Origin: an uncultured Schlesneria sp.
GTDB lineage: Bacteria > Planctomycetota > Planctomycetia > Planctomycetales > Planctomycetaceae
Assembly: GCA_903834925.1 (NCBI GenBank)
Contig: CAILLA010000165.1
Location: forward strand, 1-38,002
DNA: 38,002 bases
Direction of reading: 5' to 3'
Shown: piece after piece, positions 21,386-30,248 of the stretch
How the letters are laid out: every line of letters begins with the position of its first letter
Position numbering within the stretch: the first letter of the stretch is position 1
The notes under the pieces: generated by a model
Told to the model about the DNA's origin: nothing
Databases searched by the model: none
What the model saw: only the letters and a program-made list of their open reading frames with translations
Position numbers and translations under genes: made by a program

Positions 21386-22767
21386 CAGGCTGCTGAAAAA
21401 GTATGTTTAGCGGACGAATCTGACTTCCTTTCGTCAGGGATTTTCCTTTCCGAGGAAGTTTTGCTCGATTCTTGGTTCCTGGCAACCTGTGGTGCTTCTG
21501 TCAGAGGCACCACAGGTTGCCATTCTGCGGGTTTAGGGTTCCCCCAAACCCTTTACGATCTCATGTTGCTATCAATTTTATCATCCTGATTAAGTTGTAT
21601 GCGGCTGCACTCAATTCAAAATATTGGGAGAGTTTCCATTTTCCGAGCCAGCGACTCTTGGCGAGGCCGGCAATCGTTTTCTGCCAACCGAAACATTCCT
21701 CGATTTTCTTTCGAGCGCGCTGGCTGAGTTGGTATCCAACAGATTCTTGACGCGCCTTCATCCGCAATCTGGCATTGATCTTCTCTTTGCGGTCTTCGCG
21801 GGCCTTGTCAGGATCGGCAGGTTGGGTGCTGGTCATCGCGACGTGAGGTTCGATCCCGCGCTCCTCCAAATCCAGTAGAAACCGCCCTGAATCGTAACCA
21901 GCATCCGTACCAACGGTCTTCGGCATTTGCTGATATTTGCATTGATGGCGATCAAGCATCTCAATGGCGGCATCTTTTTCAGCCGTTCCATTTGCCTCAG
22001 TGACACAGACACCCATCATCAGGCCATTGCGGTTTTCGTTCAGAACGTGACCAAGGTAAGCTAACTGTGAAGGCTTACCTGGCCCCTTGCGGTATAACTT
22101 GGCTTCGGGATCAGTCTTGCTGGCATGCGTTTCGTTGCTTCGCTTTTGGCCATGGAAATCAACGTCAGGATTACGTGATTGGAAAGAATTGGAATCACTG
22201 GACTCCGACTCCTCCTCATCCTTTGGACGAAAGCTTTTCATTGATGCTAAGCTTTCAATCATCGTCCCGTCGACACTGAAATGATCATCGCTACACAACC
22301 CCGCGTCTTTCGCCTGTTTGACCACCGCATCGAAGAACACGCCGGTAATTCCAAACTCATCTAACCGTGGTCGATTATGTGTAAATACCGTCGGATCAAA
22401 TGCGGGGTCTTCTGGGGAGAGATCCAGAAACCACCGGAACAGCAAATCCGTGTCGATACGCTCACACAACTGGCGCTCGCTTCGAACCGAATAAAGAGCC
22501 ATCAAAAGCAACGCTTTCAGAAGCCGCTCCGGCGGAACACTTGGCCGTCCTGTTTGACTATAGGCCGACGCAAACACGGAATTCATCGATCGAAGAATCT
22601 CGTCGACTTTGACTTTCAATGGCCGAAGTGGGTGATCCAATCGAATCCGAGATTCGACATCGATCATATAAAACATCTGTGTCTGACAATCTTTTCGGCC
22701 TCGCATCACTCGCTCCTTCTTTGTGATCGAAGTATTCTAGCAATAATTCGAGTTTTTCAGCAGCCTG
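21386..22767. mobile_element. IS5-family insertion sequence with CTAG target duplication
   Basis: The 1382-bp element has perfect 15-bp terminal inverted repeats, CAGGCTGCTGAAAAA (21386-21400) and TTTTTCAGCAGCCTG (22753-22767). CTAG direct repeats flank it (21382-21385 and 22768-22771), the YTAR-type duplication of IS5. One transposase gene fills it. Intact ends and an open transposase frame suggest recent arrival. Confidence 0.93.
21561..22709 (-). CDS. IS5-family transposase
   Basis: The 382-residue protein has a DUF772-type N-terminus (DHPLRPLKVKVDEILRSMN, GRPSVPPERLLKALLL, YSVRSERQLCERID) and a DDE domain: FSVDGT (D147), VGTDAGYDS (D269) and IEECFGWQKT (E337 or E338). It ends with the family-typical LSAAAYNLIRMIKL. 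It catalyses cut-and-paste or copy-out transposition of the surrounding 1.4-kb element. The frame is complete. Confidence 0.93.
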   Translation of the reverse strand: MMRGRKDCQTQMFYMIDVESRIRLDHPLRPLKVKVDEILRSMNSVFASAYSQTGRPSVPPERLLKALLLMALYSVRSERQLCERIDTDLLFRWFLDLSPEDPAFDPTVFTHNRPRLDEFGITGVFFDAVVKQAKDAGLCSDDHFSVDGTMIESLASMKSFRPKDEEESESSDSNSFQSRNPDVDFHGQKRSNETHASKTDPEAKLYRKGPGKPSQLAYLGHVLNENRNGLMMGVCVTEANGTAEKDAAIEMLDRHQCKYQQMPKTVGTDAGYDSGRFLLDLEERGIEPHVAMTSTQPADPDKAREDRKEKINARLRMKARQESVGYQLSQRARKKIEECFGWQKTIAGLAKSRWLGKWKLSQYFELSAAAYNLIRMIKLIAT

Positions 22768-23046
22768 CTAGGACGCACGGAAACGATTTCGCCTTTGCGA
22801 TTTCCAAGGACTTACAGGACTCAGGTTCGCAAATGGGGCAGATTATATTTTCAATTGAATGTTGGTAACGGCCGTCACCGTGGTAAATGATCGCGACAGT
22901 AACCCCTTGAAATGGTTCGCGTCGCGTCTCTCCTAGAATTGTATCGCCGTTTGTGTCGTAGCAAGGCCCCCACGCCTTTTGGTCCATGAACTTCTTCCGA
23001 AGCGTTTCGACGTCATTCACCGCTCCCCCCATAGCTTTAAAGTAAC

Positions 23047-24216
23047 CTACTTTTTCTCTAACAGTTTTTTGGCACTTTTCGCTGCGTCAGTGTCCGGGTA
23101 TTTGTCGACAATCTCTTCAAACTTTTTGCGTGCCGCAGCGTCGTTCTTGCCAACTAATGCTTTCGCCAATTGCAATTTCGATTCGGCAATCTGTTCATCG
23201 GTCTTTTTCGGTACTGCTGCGAGTTTTGCCGCTGCTGCCTTTTTCTTTGCTTCTCGCTTCGCATCTTCCTCCGCTTCCGCAGCAGCCTTGGCGATTTGTT
23301 CTTGTTCCTTGGCACGTTCTTTCCCGGTCTTTACAATCCAGTGCGACCAATTATTTGAAGTATAGTCAAACTCCTGAATGTCAATAATCTCGAACATATC
23401 CCACTGTTTGTCTTCTTTGTAAATAGATGGGATCAGCGTGACCGCTAGCCTGACGACTACTACAGTTGTCTTAACATTTGCTTTCTCAGCCGCCAGTACG
23501 AATCTTTCGATTATTTCTCGTCCTTCGGCTTTTTTAAAATACGCGTGCGCGGTCTTCCCTCGGTCTGCCGAAGTTTCGCCCAATTCAGTGAAGGAAATTG
23601 AATAGTGGCTATCTTGGGCTTTGTCGTAAGAAAAATTATAGTAGTCTGAAAGTGTAATGTAGCCACATATTACAACGAGTTTTCCAATTGCGGTTTCCGG
23701 GTTCGCCTTGATACGGATGAGAGACGTTTCGTCGTCCGTGTGAAGAATTTTTGCTTTCAGCATTTCATCTTGGGTCGTGCGGTTCGCCCTATCGGCATCC
23801 TTAACTACCCAAAGCAATTCGATCGGGTTGTCCTCCCACGTTGTTCCAGGCTTGAATGCGTATTTTCGGTAGCCATCCTTTTCCGCTCGAATAATGTCAC
23901 GCCAGTCGCCACCCCATGTGATTCGGACCTCGTTGCCGACAACCTCCCATTTCCCAGTACCTCCATCGCCGTTTGTTGTTACTGAGTTTCCTGCGTCGTC
24001 AAGAGTAATGAAAAAAATGGTGCCGCCCTTAGCATTAACGACTCGCCATTTGCCGACGAAGTTCCGACGCAGTTCCGCTTCCTTTGCGGTTGGTGCGTCT
24101 GCTGGAGAGGCCGCACCCTTGTTTGTGTCCTGAGCAAAAGTAAGGTCACATATCGCAAGGCAGCAGACGACGAACGCAAATCTGATCGACGCTAATCTCG
24201 TGGTTGATTTCTGCAT
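23047..24216 (-). CDS. Secreted protein with lipocalin-like and coiled-coil regions, function unknown
   Basis: From the ATG at 24216 the 389-residue product has a clear signal peptide (RLASIRFAFVVCCLAICDLTFAQD). An upstream in-frame ATG at 24309 would bury it. A small beta domain follows (VGKWRVVNAKGGTIFFITLD onward), as in TIGR03067/lipocalin-like planctomycete proteins. The middle is unassigned; then comes an Ala/Glu/Lys coiled coil (KERAKEQEQIAKAAAEAEED) and a TPR-like tail (ARKKFEEIVDKYPDTDAAKS). It lies on the opposite strand to most element genes, upstream of the IS-broken gene, and is probably cargo. Confidence 0.7.
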   Translation of the reverse strand: MQKSTTRLASIRFAFVVCCLAICDLTFAQDTNKGAASPADAPTAKEAELRRNFVGKWRVVNAKGGTIFFITLDDAGNSVTTNGDGGTGKWEVVGNEVRITWGGDWRDIIRAEKDGYRKYAFKPGTTWEDNPIELLWVVKDADRANRTTQDEMLKAKILHTDDETSLIRIKANPETAIGKLVVICGYITLSDYYNFSYDKAQDSHYSISFTELGETSADRGKTAHAYFKKAEGREIIERFVLAAEKANVKTTVVVVRLAVTLIPSIYKEDKQWDMFEIIDIQEFDYTSNNWSHWIVKTGKERAKEQEQIAKAAAEAEEDAKREAKKKAAAAKLAAVPKKTDEQIAESKLQLAKALVGKNDAAARKKFEEIVDKYPDTDAAKSAKKLLEKK

Positions 24217-24710
24217 CCGATGTTCCAACTTTTTAATGGTCTGTTTTTGCGGGACGTTGGTCGTCCATGCGTTGCCTTTTGCAGATAACACTTTTGGAGC
24301 GATGGCCAAGCCTTCTCGCTCGCCGCACTCCAGTTTTTCGGTGGGTGGTGTATCCGAATTGTCTACGAATGATACACCGGCCCAAAATTTAATGGAACCG
24401 ACTCGCCGCGTTGGACGGGCTTGCAGTAGAATTCTTCCCTATGGCCCGTCGTCAGAAAAGCGTATCGTTCGTACTCCGCTCGCCACCCCGCTACCCCAGC
24501 CCTGAAACCTGAGTCTGAAGGTGCGAGCTAGTCGACGCCAACCAACCGTAAAGTATGAACGTACCTCGATTCGCCTTCACTTTTCCCGCTGATTTCTTCG
24601 CTTTTCGTCCGCCAGAAGGCGACAAGTATCGTTTATAAATGACGGTTTACGATTGGCTGGCTATCGGGTAAAATCGAGCGTGTTCGATCCCCCATTTTTG
24701 GAGAACCAAA
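24217..24710. other. Intergenic region with operator-like inverted repeat
   Basis: No convincing gene is present between the divergent secreted-protein and resolvase genes. It contains GGTGTATC (24347-24354) and its perfect complement GATACACC (24371-24378). An AACCGTAAAGTA motif at about 24545 recurs after the resolvase at about 25325 and could belong to recombination or regulatory sites; this is speculative. Confidence 0.45.
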
Positions 24711-25310
24711 ATGAAGCACGTTGCGATCTACTTACGGGTGTCATCGGCTGGGCAAGATACGAAATCGCAAGAACCGGACTTGAAGCGATGGGCTGATGCT
24801 CAGGAAGGGGAAGTGAAATGGTATCGGGACACCGCGACCGGAAAGACGATGGATCGACCGGGTTGGGCGAAGCTGGAGGCAGCGATTCGGAAGGGTCTCG
24901 TCGCATCGGTCGTTGTCTGGCGAATCGACCGTCTAGGCCGAACGGCTAAGGGCTTGACCGCGTTGTTCGACGAACTCCGTGAACGCAAAGTGAACCTCGT
25001 CAGCCTGAAGGACGGGTTGGATCTATCGACCCCCGCCGGACGATTGATGGCGAATGTACTCGCATCCGTCGCACAGTACGAGACCGAAGTACGTGGCGAG
25101 CGGGTCAAGGCGGGACAGATTGTTGCCCGCAAGAACGGCAAGCGTTGGGGTGGATCGAAACCCGGTGTCCGCAAGCAGGTAAGCGAAGAGAAGCTGCGGA
25201 CGATCCAACTCTTGAAGTCGAAGGGTGAGACGATAACCGCTATCGCCCGCACGCTCGGTCTTTCCCGTCCGACGATCTACGCGGTTCTCGCGTCGTCTGA
25301 GGCGTCCTGA
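24711..25310 (+). CDS. Small serine recombinase (resolvase/invertase)
   Basis: The 199-residue protein has a catalytic domain with YLRVSS (nucleophile Ser11), VVVWRIDRLGR, and LMANVLASVAQYETEVRGER leading into the E helix. A C-terminal helix-turn-helix (TITAIARTLGLSRPTIYAVL, about 172-192) binds DNA. Length and layout are those of resolvases, not integrases, so it may resolve multimers of the element or invert a segment. GGAGAA precedes the ATG. Confidence 0.92.
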   Translation: MKHVAIYLRVSSAGQDTKSQEPDLKRWADAQEGEVKWYRDTATGKTMDRPGWAKLEAAIRKGLVASVVVWRIDRLGRTAKGLTALFDELRERKVNLVSLKDGLDLSTPAGRLMANVLASVAQYETEVRGERVKAGQIVARKNGKRWGGSKPGVRKQVSEEKLRTIQLLKSKGETITAIARTLGLSRPTIYAVLASSEAS

Positions 25311-25430
25311 TCCCGTTCGGCGAACCGTAAAGTAACTCGCCCGAAACCACTCTAAAAACGCCGATTTCGTGGCCTAACGGGCAGCGAAATTACCCCCGAT
25401 TTACCCCTATCTTTGCCCCCGATTACCGGG

Positions 25431-25436
25431 TATAAT
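25431..25436 (+). promoter_or_regulatory. Candidate -10 box for the terminase operon
   Basis: A perfect TATAAT lies 38 bp upstream of the terminase-like small-subunit gene, in an otherwise gene-free gap after the resolvase. No well-placed -35 is seen. Confidence 0.35.
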
Positions 25437-25474
25437 ACCTTACGTATAAACTAACGTTCAGACGGATATAAGAT

Positions 25475-25894
25475 ATGCCGCGAGTGTACCAGCCAAAGAC
25501 CGACAGAAAGAACGCAAAAACCAAGCCCCAAACGTTGCCTGCGACGTTTAAGGCGGGGTTCCTCGCGTCGTTGGACAAACGTACGGACTTAGCAAAAGCC
25601 CTTCGGCAAAGCTACGACGATATCGTTCGCGACGTTGGCGGGGCGGGTGAAGTCGGACACGTGAAAGCCGCGTTGATTGAAAGGTTCTGTTGGTTGGAGA
25701 CGATTTTGCAAACGATTGAACACGAGATGGTTTCGGGCGAGACGAGCAAGACCGAAGCGATAGGCCGATGGATACAAGCGGTTAACAGCCTGTCCGGTCT
25801 CGCCAAGGTTCTCGGGGTTGAACGGAAGATCGGTAACGCCTGGGCCATCCTTGACGCCACTCCGACCGACAAGGGGAAGAACGATGTCGCTTGA
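25475..25894 (+). CDS. Putative terminase small subunit or packaging accessory protein
   Basis: The 139-residue protein has a basic N-terminus and a helical body (LDKRTDLAKALRQSYDDIVR, HVKAALIERFCWLETILQTI, INSLSGLAKVLG-like end). No enzymatic motif is seen. It sits directly before the large terminase gene, whose start lies inside its 3' end (11-base overlap). Size, helical content and position fit small terminase subunits, which recognise the packaging site; the assignment rests mainly on context. Confidence 0.55.
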   Translation: MPRVYQPKTDRKNAKTKPQTLPATFKAGFLASLDKRTDLAKALRQSYDDIVRDVGGAGEVGHVKAALIERFCWLETILQTIEHEMVSGETSKTEAIGRWIQAVNSLSGLAKVLGVERKIGNAWAILDATPTDKGKNDVA

Positions 25895-27431
25895 TCTTCG
25901 GAAGTTCGCGACCGACCCGATGGCGTTTATTCGGGCTTTGATTATTCCTTCAGGAAGGGGTGTAAAACGGTTCGGCGATTGCATTGCGGATTTCCAAACG
26001 GAGCGATTTGAACAACTGATCCCGGCACTGGTGGCCGTGGCGAAGGGCGAGAAACCTCCCATCGGTCGTTATTGGTTAGAGGCCACGAAAGGCGCATCCA
26101 AAGACTCGGATTTGGCGATTGCCGTTCTTTGGCTGCTCGCGTTCTCGAAACGACCGTTGACGATACAAATTGGCGCAGCCGACCAAGACCAAGCCGATGA
26201 GATGCGACTGATTTGCAAAGGCATCTTGCGGCTGAACGAATGGTTGGCAAGTCGCATAGAGGTCTTGAGCTGGAAGATCGTGTGCAAGGCAACGTTCTCT
26301 GAGTGCTCGATCCTCGCTGCCGACGTGGCTGGCTCGCACGGTGCAAGGCCAGACGTTCTGATCCTGAATGAACTCTCACACGTGCAAAAACAGGAGTTCG
26401 CCGAGAATCTTTTGGACAATGCGGCTAAGGTTCCGCACGGTCTGGCAGTTATTGCGACGAACTCGGGGTTTACCGGAACGTGGCAGGAGCGATGGCGACA
26501 GATCGCGATGGACAGCCCTGACCGTTGGATCGCAAACATCTTCAACCGACCGTCACCGTGGCTCGACGAAAAGGAAATCGCCGAAGCGAAACGCCGAAAC
26601 AGTCGGGCGAGGTTCCTGCGTCTTTGGCATGGCATCTGGGCCAGTTCGTGCGGTGATGCTCTCGATGAAGCCGATCTCCAAGCCGCAATAAATCGAACGT
26701 TGAGACCGTTGCACGCCGGGCAAGCGGGTTGGTTCTATGTCGGTGGCCTGGACCTTGGCGTGAAGCAAGACCATTCTGCTCTCGTGGTGATCGGCGGTAA
26801 TCGTGAGACGTTGCAACTGCGTCTGGCCCACGCCATGAGTTGGCAACCGAACGAAGACACGGGCAAGGTTGATCTGATGGCGGTGGAGCGTGCGGTGCTC
26901 GACATGCACCAACGGTTTAACCTCCTGACGTGCGGATACGATCCATTCCAAGCCGAACTGATGGCACAACGGTTGACCTTACAAGACGTGCCAATGAACG
27001 AGATGACGTTCACGGGAACAAACTTGAACCGCATGGCTTCGACGTTGCTCGACGTCTTCCGGTCCCGTCGCATCGAACTGTACGACATGCCTCGACTGAT
27101 TGCGGACCTTAGTCGGCTGACGATTGAAGAGAAGTCTTATGGCTATCGGTTGTCCGCGACTCGCGACGAAAACGGACATGCCGACCTTGCAACTGCGTTG
27201 AGCATCACGTTGCCGCTTGCGGTTGAAAGTGCGGGCATCGCTCCGGTCCGTGTTGGGGCCGTGGACTTGAACACTCATTACGCGGGCAACCTAAGTCCGC
27301 TGCAACAATACTTGAAACAGATCGAAGCTGAACGGAAGGAACATGACGACGAGATGAAGCTATTGAGTCGGCCCGATCCTTACTGTGACCAGAATTTTGT
27401 TATCGCCATGCAAAACCTTGGCAGGAACTAA
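25884..27431 (+). CDS. Phage-type terminase large subunit
   Basis: From the ATG at 25884 (AAGGGGAA upstream) the protein has 515 residues. The ATPase half has a deviant Walker A (LEATKGASKDSDLA) and Walker B PDVLILNELSH. The nuclease half has RNase H-like acids: GGLDLGVKQDHSALVVI, TCGYDPFQAE and ADLATALSITLP. Large terminases pump DNA into procapsids and cut it. The start overlaps the preceding small gene by 11 bases. No portal or capsid gene follows, which is unusual for a prophage. Confidence 0.8.
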   Translation: MSLDLRKFATDPMAFIRALIIPSGRGVKRFGDCIADFQTERFEQLIPALVAVAKGEKPPIGRYWLEATKGASKDSDLAIAVLWLLAFSKRPLTIQIGAADQDQADEMRLICKGILRLNEWLASRIEVLSWKIVCKATFSECSILAADVAGSHGARPDVLILNELSHVQKQEFAENLLDNAAKVPHGLAVIATNSGFTGTWQERWRQIAMDSPDRWIANIFNRPSPWLDEKEIAEAKRRNSRARFLRLWHGIWASSCGDALDEADLQAAINRTLRPLHAGQAGWFYVGGLDLGVKQDHSALVVIGGNRETLQLRLAHAMSWQPNEDTGKVDLMAVERAVLDMHQRFNLLTCGYDPFQAELMAQRLTLQDVPMNEMTFTGTNLNRMASTLLDVFRSRRIELYDMPRLIADLSRLTIEEKSYGYRLSATRDENGHADLATALSITLPLAVESAGIAPVRVGAVDLNTHYAGNLSPLQQYLKQIEAERKEHDDEMKLLSRPDPYCDQNFVIAMQNLGRN

Positions 27432-27453
27432 CACCCCCTTTCTTCAGGAGTAG

Positions 27454-27924
27454 ATGATGAATGTTGAGACCTTTGACGAATTTAAGGCACGGATGAATTG
27501 TGAGATGCTCGCCATCAAAGGGCGGTATTGTTTCCGCAACGGTGCCGTCTCGGACGGAATGTTCGGTCACAGCAACCCGCCAGCGGACGAGTTTTCGCGA
27601 CTGACGCTACAGCGAGCGTTTCTCCAGTTTAAATACGACAAACAAGTCAAACTGTTTAACGAAATTAAGCAAGAGAATTTAGAGGCTAGCTCGATGTTCT
27701 TGAAGTACTCGAACTCTCCTCCCCCAAACCCAGATGCCCCTGATGCGTTGCGGCGTATCCGAGAGACCGTCCTGAAACTTCGAGAGGAAATACAAGCCAT
27801 CGACGGACGGCTGATCGTACAACCCGAGAACGCTTACGTGAGAAGACAAGCGGAATTGCGACAGGCACGACTTTCCGAGGCACTTACAGTCCAAACAAAA
27901 ATACAAGAAATCGTGCTTGAGTAA
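27454..27924 (+). CDS. Unknown small helical protein
   Basis: The 156-residue, largely helical protein has a coiled-coil-like C-terminal half (ALRRIRETVLKLREEIQAID, then RRQAELRQARLSEALTV) and a Pro-rich linker (SPPPNPDAPDA). CAGGAGTAG precedes the ATGATG start, 22 bp after the terminase stop, so it is in the same operon. No family is recognised. A structural or packaging accessory role is possible from position alone. Confidence 0.65.
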   Translation: MMNVETFDEFKARMNCEMLAIKGRYCFRNGAVSDGMFGHSNPPADEFSRLTLQRAFLQFKYDKQVKLFNEIKQENLEASSMFLKYSNSPPPNPDAPDALRRIRETVLKLREEIQAIDGRLIVQPENAYVRRQAELRQARLSEALTVQTKIQEIVLE

Positions 27925-27945
27925 GCAAATGACGGAGACGTGTGA

Positions 27946-28314
27946 ATGTACCACTACAACGGTGAAATCTTTGGACCCGGCCCAGCCGTGGTAAATCCGA
28001 GATGTTGTTCCCATCGGGAAGTGCTTTGCTCCGAATGTCGGGCGGCACTGTCCCAAAACACTTTTTTGAAAGAACCGAATATGAACTCGAACAGACGACG
28101 ACGCTACGATGATGAAGAGGACCACGACGTCGAAGCGATAATGGCGTTCCAGAATCCAATCGCCATCATTGCCAATGAGCGACGTGAGGAAATGGCACGA
28201 GGTCAAATTGACGATGAGCCAGCTTCGAACCGATCCACTCGACAGATGACTGAAGACGAAAAAGACGTTCGCGATATGACGCCGCCAAGAATGGTTTTTA
28301 AGAAGGATTGGTGA
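27946..28314 (+). CDS. Unknown small acidic/basic protein with N-terminal Cys cluster
   Basis: The 122-residue protein has a Cys/His group near the start (RCCSHREVLCSECRAAL, residues about 19-35) that could bind zinc. A charged, probably disordered remainder follows (NSNRRRRYDDEEDHDVEAIM). GGAG lies upstream of the ATG, 21 bp after the previous stop. An internal ATG at 28081 would give a shorter product without the Cys group. No family is recognised. Confidence 0.55.
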   Translation: MYHYNGEIFGPGPAVVNPRCCSHREVLCSECRAALSQNTFLKEPNMNSNRRRRYDDEEDHDVEAIMAFQNPIAIIANERREEMARGQIDDEPASNRSTRQMTEDEKDVRDMTPPRMVFKKDW

Positions 28315-28483
28315 GCGTCGGAAATACTTCTTGAGGGTTTACTATCGACTAAAAAAAGGGGATAATTTCAAGCGGCGGCACGGTGCGGAGTAATTAACCG
28401 CAACGGGTCATCTTCAATCCACAGCCTGGATCGACCAGCCGCCTTTTCTCTCTTCTCGCGGCTGTGGTACAAAGGCTGTGGCA

Positions 28484-30202
28484 ATGTCAATTCGAGCAGT
28501 TGCATATCTGCGGTGTTCAACGGATCAACAGGACACCAGCATCGAGAGGCAACGGAACATGGTCCAGCGGTACGCCGCCGACAATGGCTACCAGCTTGTC
28601 GGCGAGTACGTGGACGAAGGGTTCTCTGGGGACAAAGACACTCTGAAGCGAAGCGGGTTTGTTCGCATGACTGCTGATGTCCGTCAGAACCCCGCATTTG
28701 AAGCGGTACTTTGCGAGAACCAAGACCGATTCGGACGGTGGGACTCCTTGGAGGCCGGTCATTGGGTTTATCCGTTTCGTCAAGCGAAGGTCTCCGTCGT
28801 CACTATGGACAAAGGGAAGATCGACTGGGATGGCTTTGCGGGTCGCGTGATGTACGGACTCCTACAGGAGGGCAAGAACCAGTATCTCATTGACTTGAGC
28901 GCCCGCGTTTCCAGCGGGCAGTTGGAGGCAGCAAAGAAAGGAAGTCGGATCGGCAGACGTCCGTATGGATACCGGAACACCGGTGAAAAGGGGCATAAGC
29001 AACTGGTGCTCGAAGAGGACGAGGCTGTCATTGTCCGCCGGATCTTCCACGAGTTCGTCGTCAACGGTCGAGCACGAACCAACATCGCCAGACGGCTGAC
29101 CTGTGACGGCATCAAGTCTCCCGGCGGTGAGGACAAATGGCACCCCGATGCGGTCACGGTGATCCTCAAGAACCCGACTTACATCGGTCGAAACGTGTTC
29201 AATCAGTGCTCGCGGTCAAAATACAGCCACATGGAGAACGGGAAGGTTGTGCCCGGAGGAAAGAGCGGTCGAAACAACGAGGTAGATTGGATTGTGCATG
29301 AGAATTGTCACGAACCGATCATCGACATGGACACTTTCGGTAAGGCACAGGCGAAGCTCGCACTGGGTCAGACGGGACGGTCGAACAAGTATGCGACCCC
29401 TGAAGTGAACCCTTACATTTTCACGGGCAAGCTGCGGTGCGGTCGGTGCGGTGCGATGCTCCACGGCGTGGACAAGACGGAACTCCGATATAGGTGCAAG
29501 GGGCATCGTCACGGCGAATGTACCGGTGGTACGAATATCCGCGAGGACAAGATCTTCAGCGTCATCGCCGATTACATTGAGAGCCAGCTTGAAGGGACCG
29601 AAGCCTTGGGTGCCGCTGCTTACTTTGGTGCCCTGAAGGAATCCGACATGCCCAAGGGATTCGCGTGGGTGAGAGACATGATCTTCCCGCCCGGAAAACC
29701 GGTCAAAGATCTGAAAGCCCTGCAACGACGCATCGAAAAACTTCGGGCCCAGATCGCGAAGACTGAAGGTCAGTTGTATTTATACGAGCCAGAGAATCTG
29801 CCCCTTGTGCAAGAATCGCTTCGAAAGGAACGGAAGCAACTGGCGGACCTTGAGGCCGAACACAAGGAGCACAAGCCGATCTCCGAACAGGAGATCAACA
29901 CGATTGTGGTCGACGTGCTCAACCAGCTCTACGGATTGGCAAATGCCTGTCGTATGCTGGAGAGGAACTCGACCGACAAGAAATATCGACGCGTAGGGGG
30001 AGGGATCGGCAGAGATGGCAACCTCACGGAGGAAGGGCGCAGACTCCTGCGACGCTTCTTGCAAATGGTCGACCGGATTGATATCGTGACCGCCACGGAA
30101 GGGGCGGGAAATCGAACCCGGCACACGGTAAAGAGCGGAGAAATCCATCTCAGGTCTGCGGGTATTACGACGGGTAACTTGAACCGTCACTTGCTCGGGT
30201 AA
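28484..30202 (+). CDS. Large serine recombinase, probable integrase of the element
   Basis: The 572-residue protein has a catalytic domain with YLRCSTDQQ (nucleophile Ser12), VLCENQDRFGRW and a long E helix. The recombinase domain follows (GRRPYGYRN; IFHEFVVNGRARTNIARRL; ILKNPTYIGRNVFNQ), then a zinc ribbon (LRCGRCGAMLHG, YRCKGHRHGECTGG) and a coiled coil (LQRRIEKLRAQIAK; ESLRKERKQLADLEAEH). This is integrase architecture. I chose the ATG at 28484 (AAAGG 8 bases upstream); a GTG six bases earlier is possible. It ends 65 bp from the right core, as integrases often do. Confidence 0.93.
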   Translation: MSIRAVAYLRCSTDQQDTSIERQRNMVQRYAADNGYQLVGEYVDEGFSGDKDTLKRSGFVRMTADVRQNPAFEAVLCENQDRFGRWDSLEAGHWVYPFRQAKVSVVTMDKGKIDWDGFAGRVMYGLLQEGKNQYLIDLSARVSSGQLEAAKKGSRIGRRPYGYRNTGEKGHKQLVLEEDEAVIVRRIFHEFVVNGRARTNIARRLTCDGIKSPGGEDKWHPDAVTVILKNPTYIGRNVFNQCSRSKYSHMENGKVVPGGKSGRNNEVDWIVHENCHEPIIDMDTFGKAQAKLALGQTGRSNKYATPEVNPYIFTGKLRCGRCGAMLHGVDKTELRYRCKGHRHGECTGGTNIREDKIFSVIADYIESQLEGTEALGAAAYFGALKESDMPKGFAWVRDMIFPPGKPVKDLKALQRRIEKLRAQIAKTEGQLYLYEPENLPLVQESLRKERKQLADLEAEHKEHKPISEQEINTIVVDVLNQLYGLANACRMLERNSTDKKYRRVGGGIGRDGNLTEEGRRLLRRFLQMVDRIDIVTATEGAGNRTRHTVKSGEIHLRSAGITTGNLNRHLLG

Positions 30203-30248
30203 GAACCGAGTGTGCTGCCACTAACACCTTGATCCCGTCTTCGTCTTT

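Larger units (their letters stand above)
21311..23032 (-). pseudogene. Small unknown gene split by the IS5-type insertion
   Basis: The 5' part (23032 down to 22769) starts MGGAVNDVETLRKKFMDQKA. Removing the insertion and one CTAG copy restores an unbroken frame, VLEEIKKRWETREADSSGKQ onward, ending at the TAG at 21311-21313. The rebuilt protein is 111 residues. The opening GAVNDVETLRKKF and the VAIIYHGDG segment are faintly caspase-like, but I do not claim the family. It begins 14 bp after the stop of the secreted-protein gene on the same strand, so the two formed an operon. Confidence 0.75.

Noticed and set aside
22769-23032. Caspase-like peptidase in the IS-broken gene
   Set aside because: Only the opening GAVNDVETL and a HGDG segment are reminiscent; no His-Cys dyad can be placed with confidence in 111 residues.
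24302-24505. Short open frame MAKPSRSPHSSF onward with GGAG upstream
   Set aside because: Only 67 codons, low-complexity composition and no family resemblance; kept as non-coding.
27679-28206. 175-codon open frame on the - strand
   Set aside because: It is antisense to two element genes that have proper starts and spacing.
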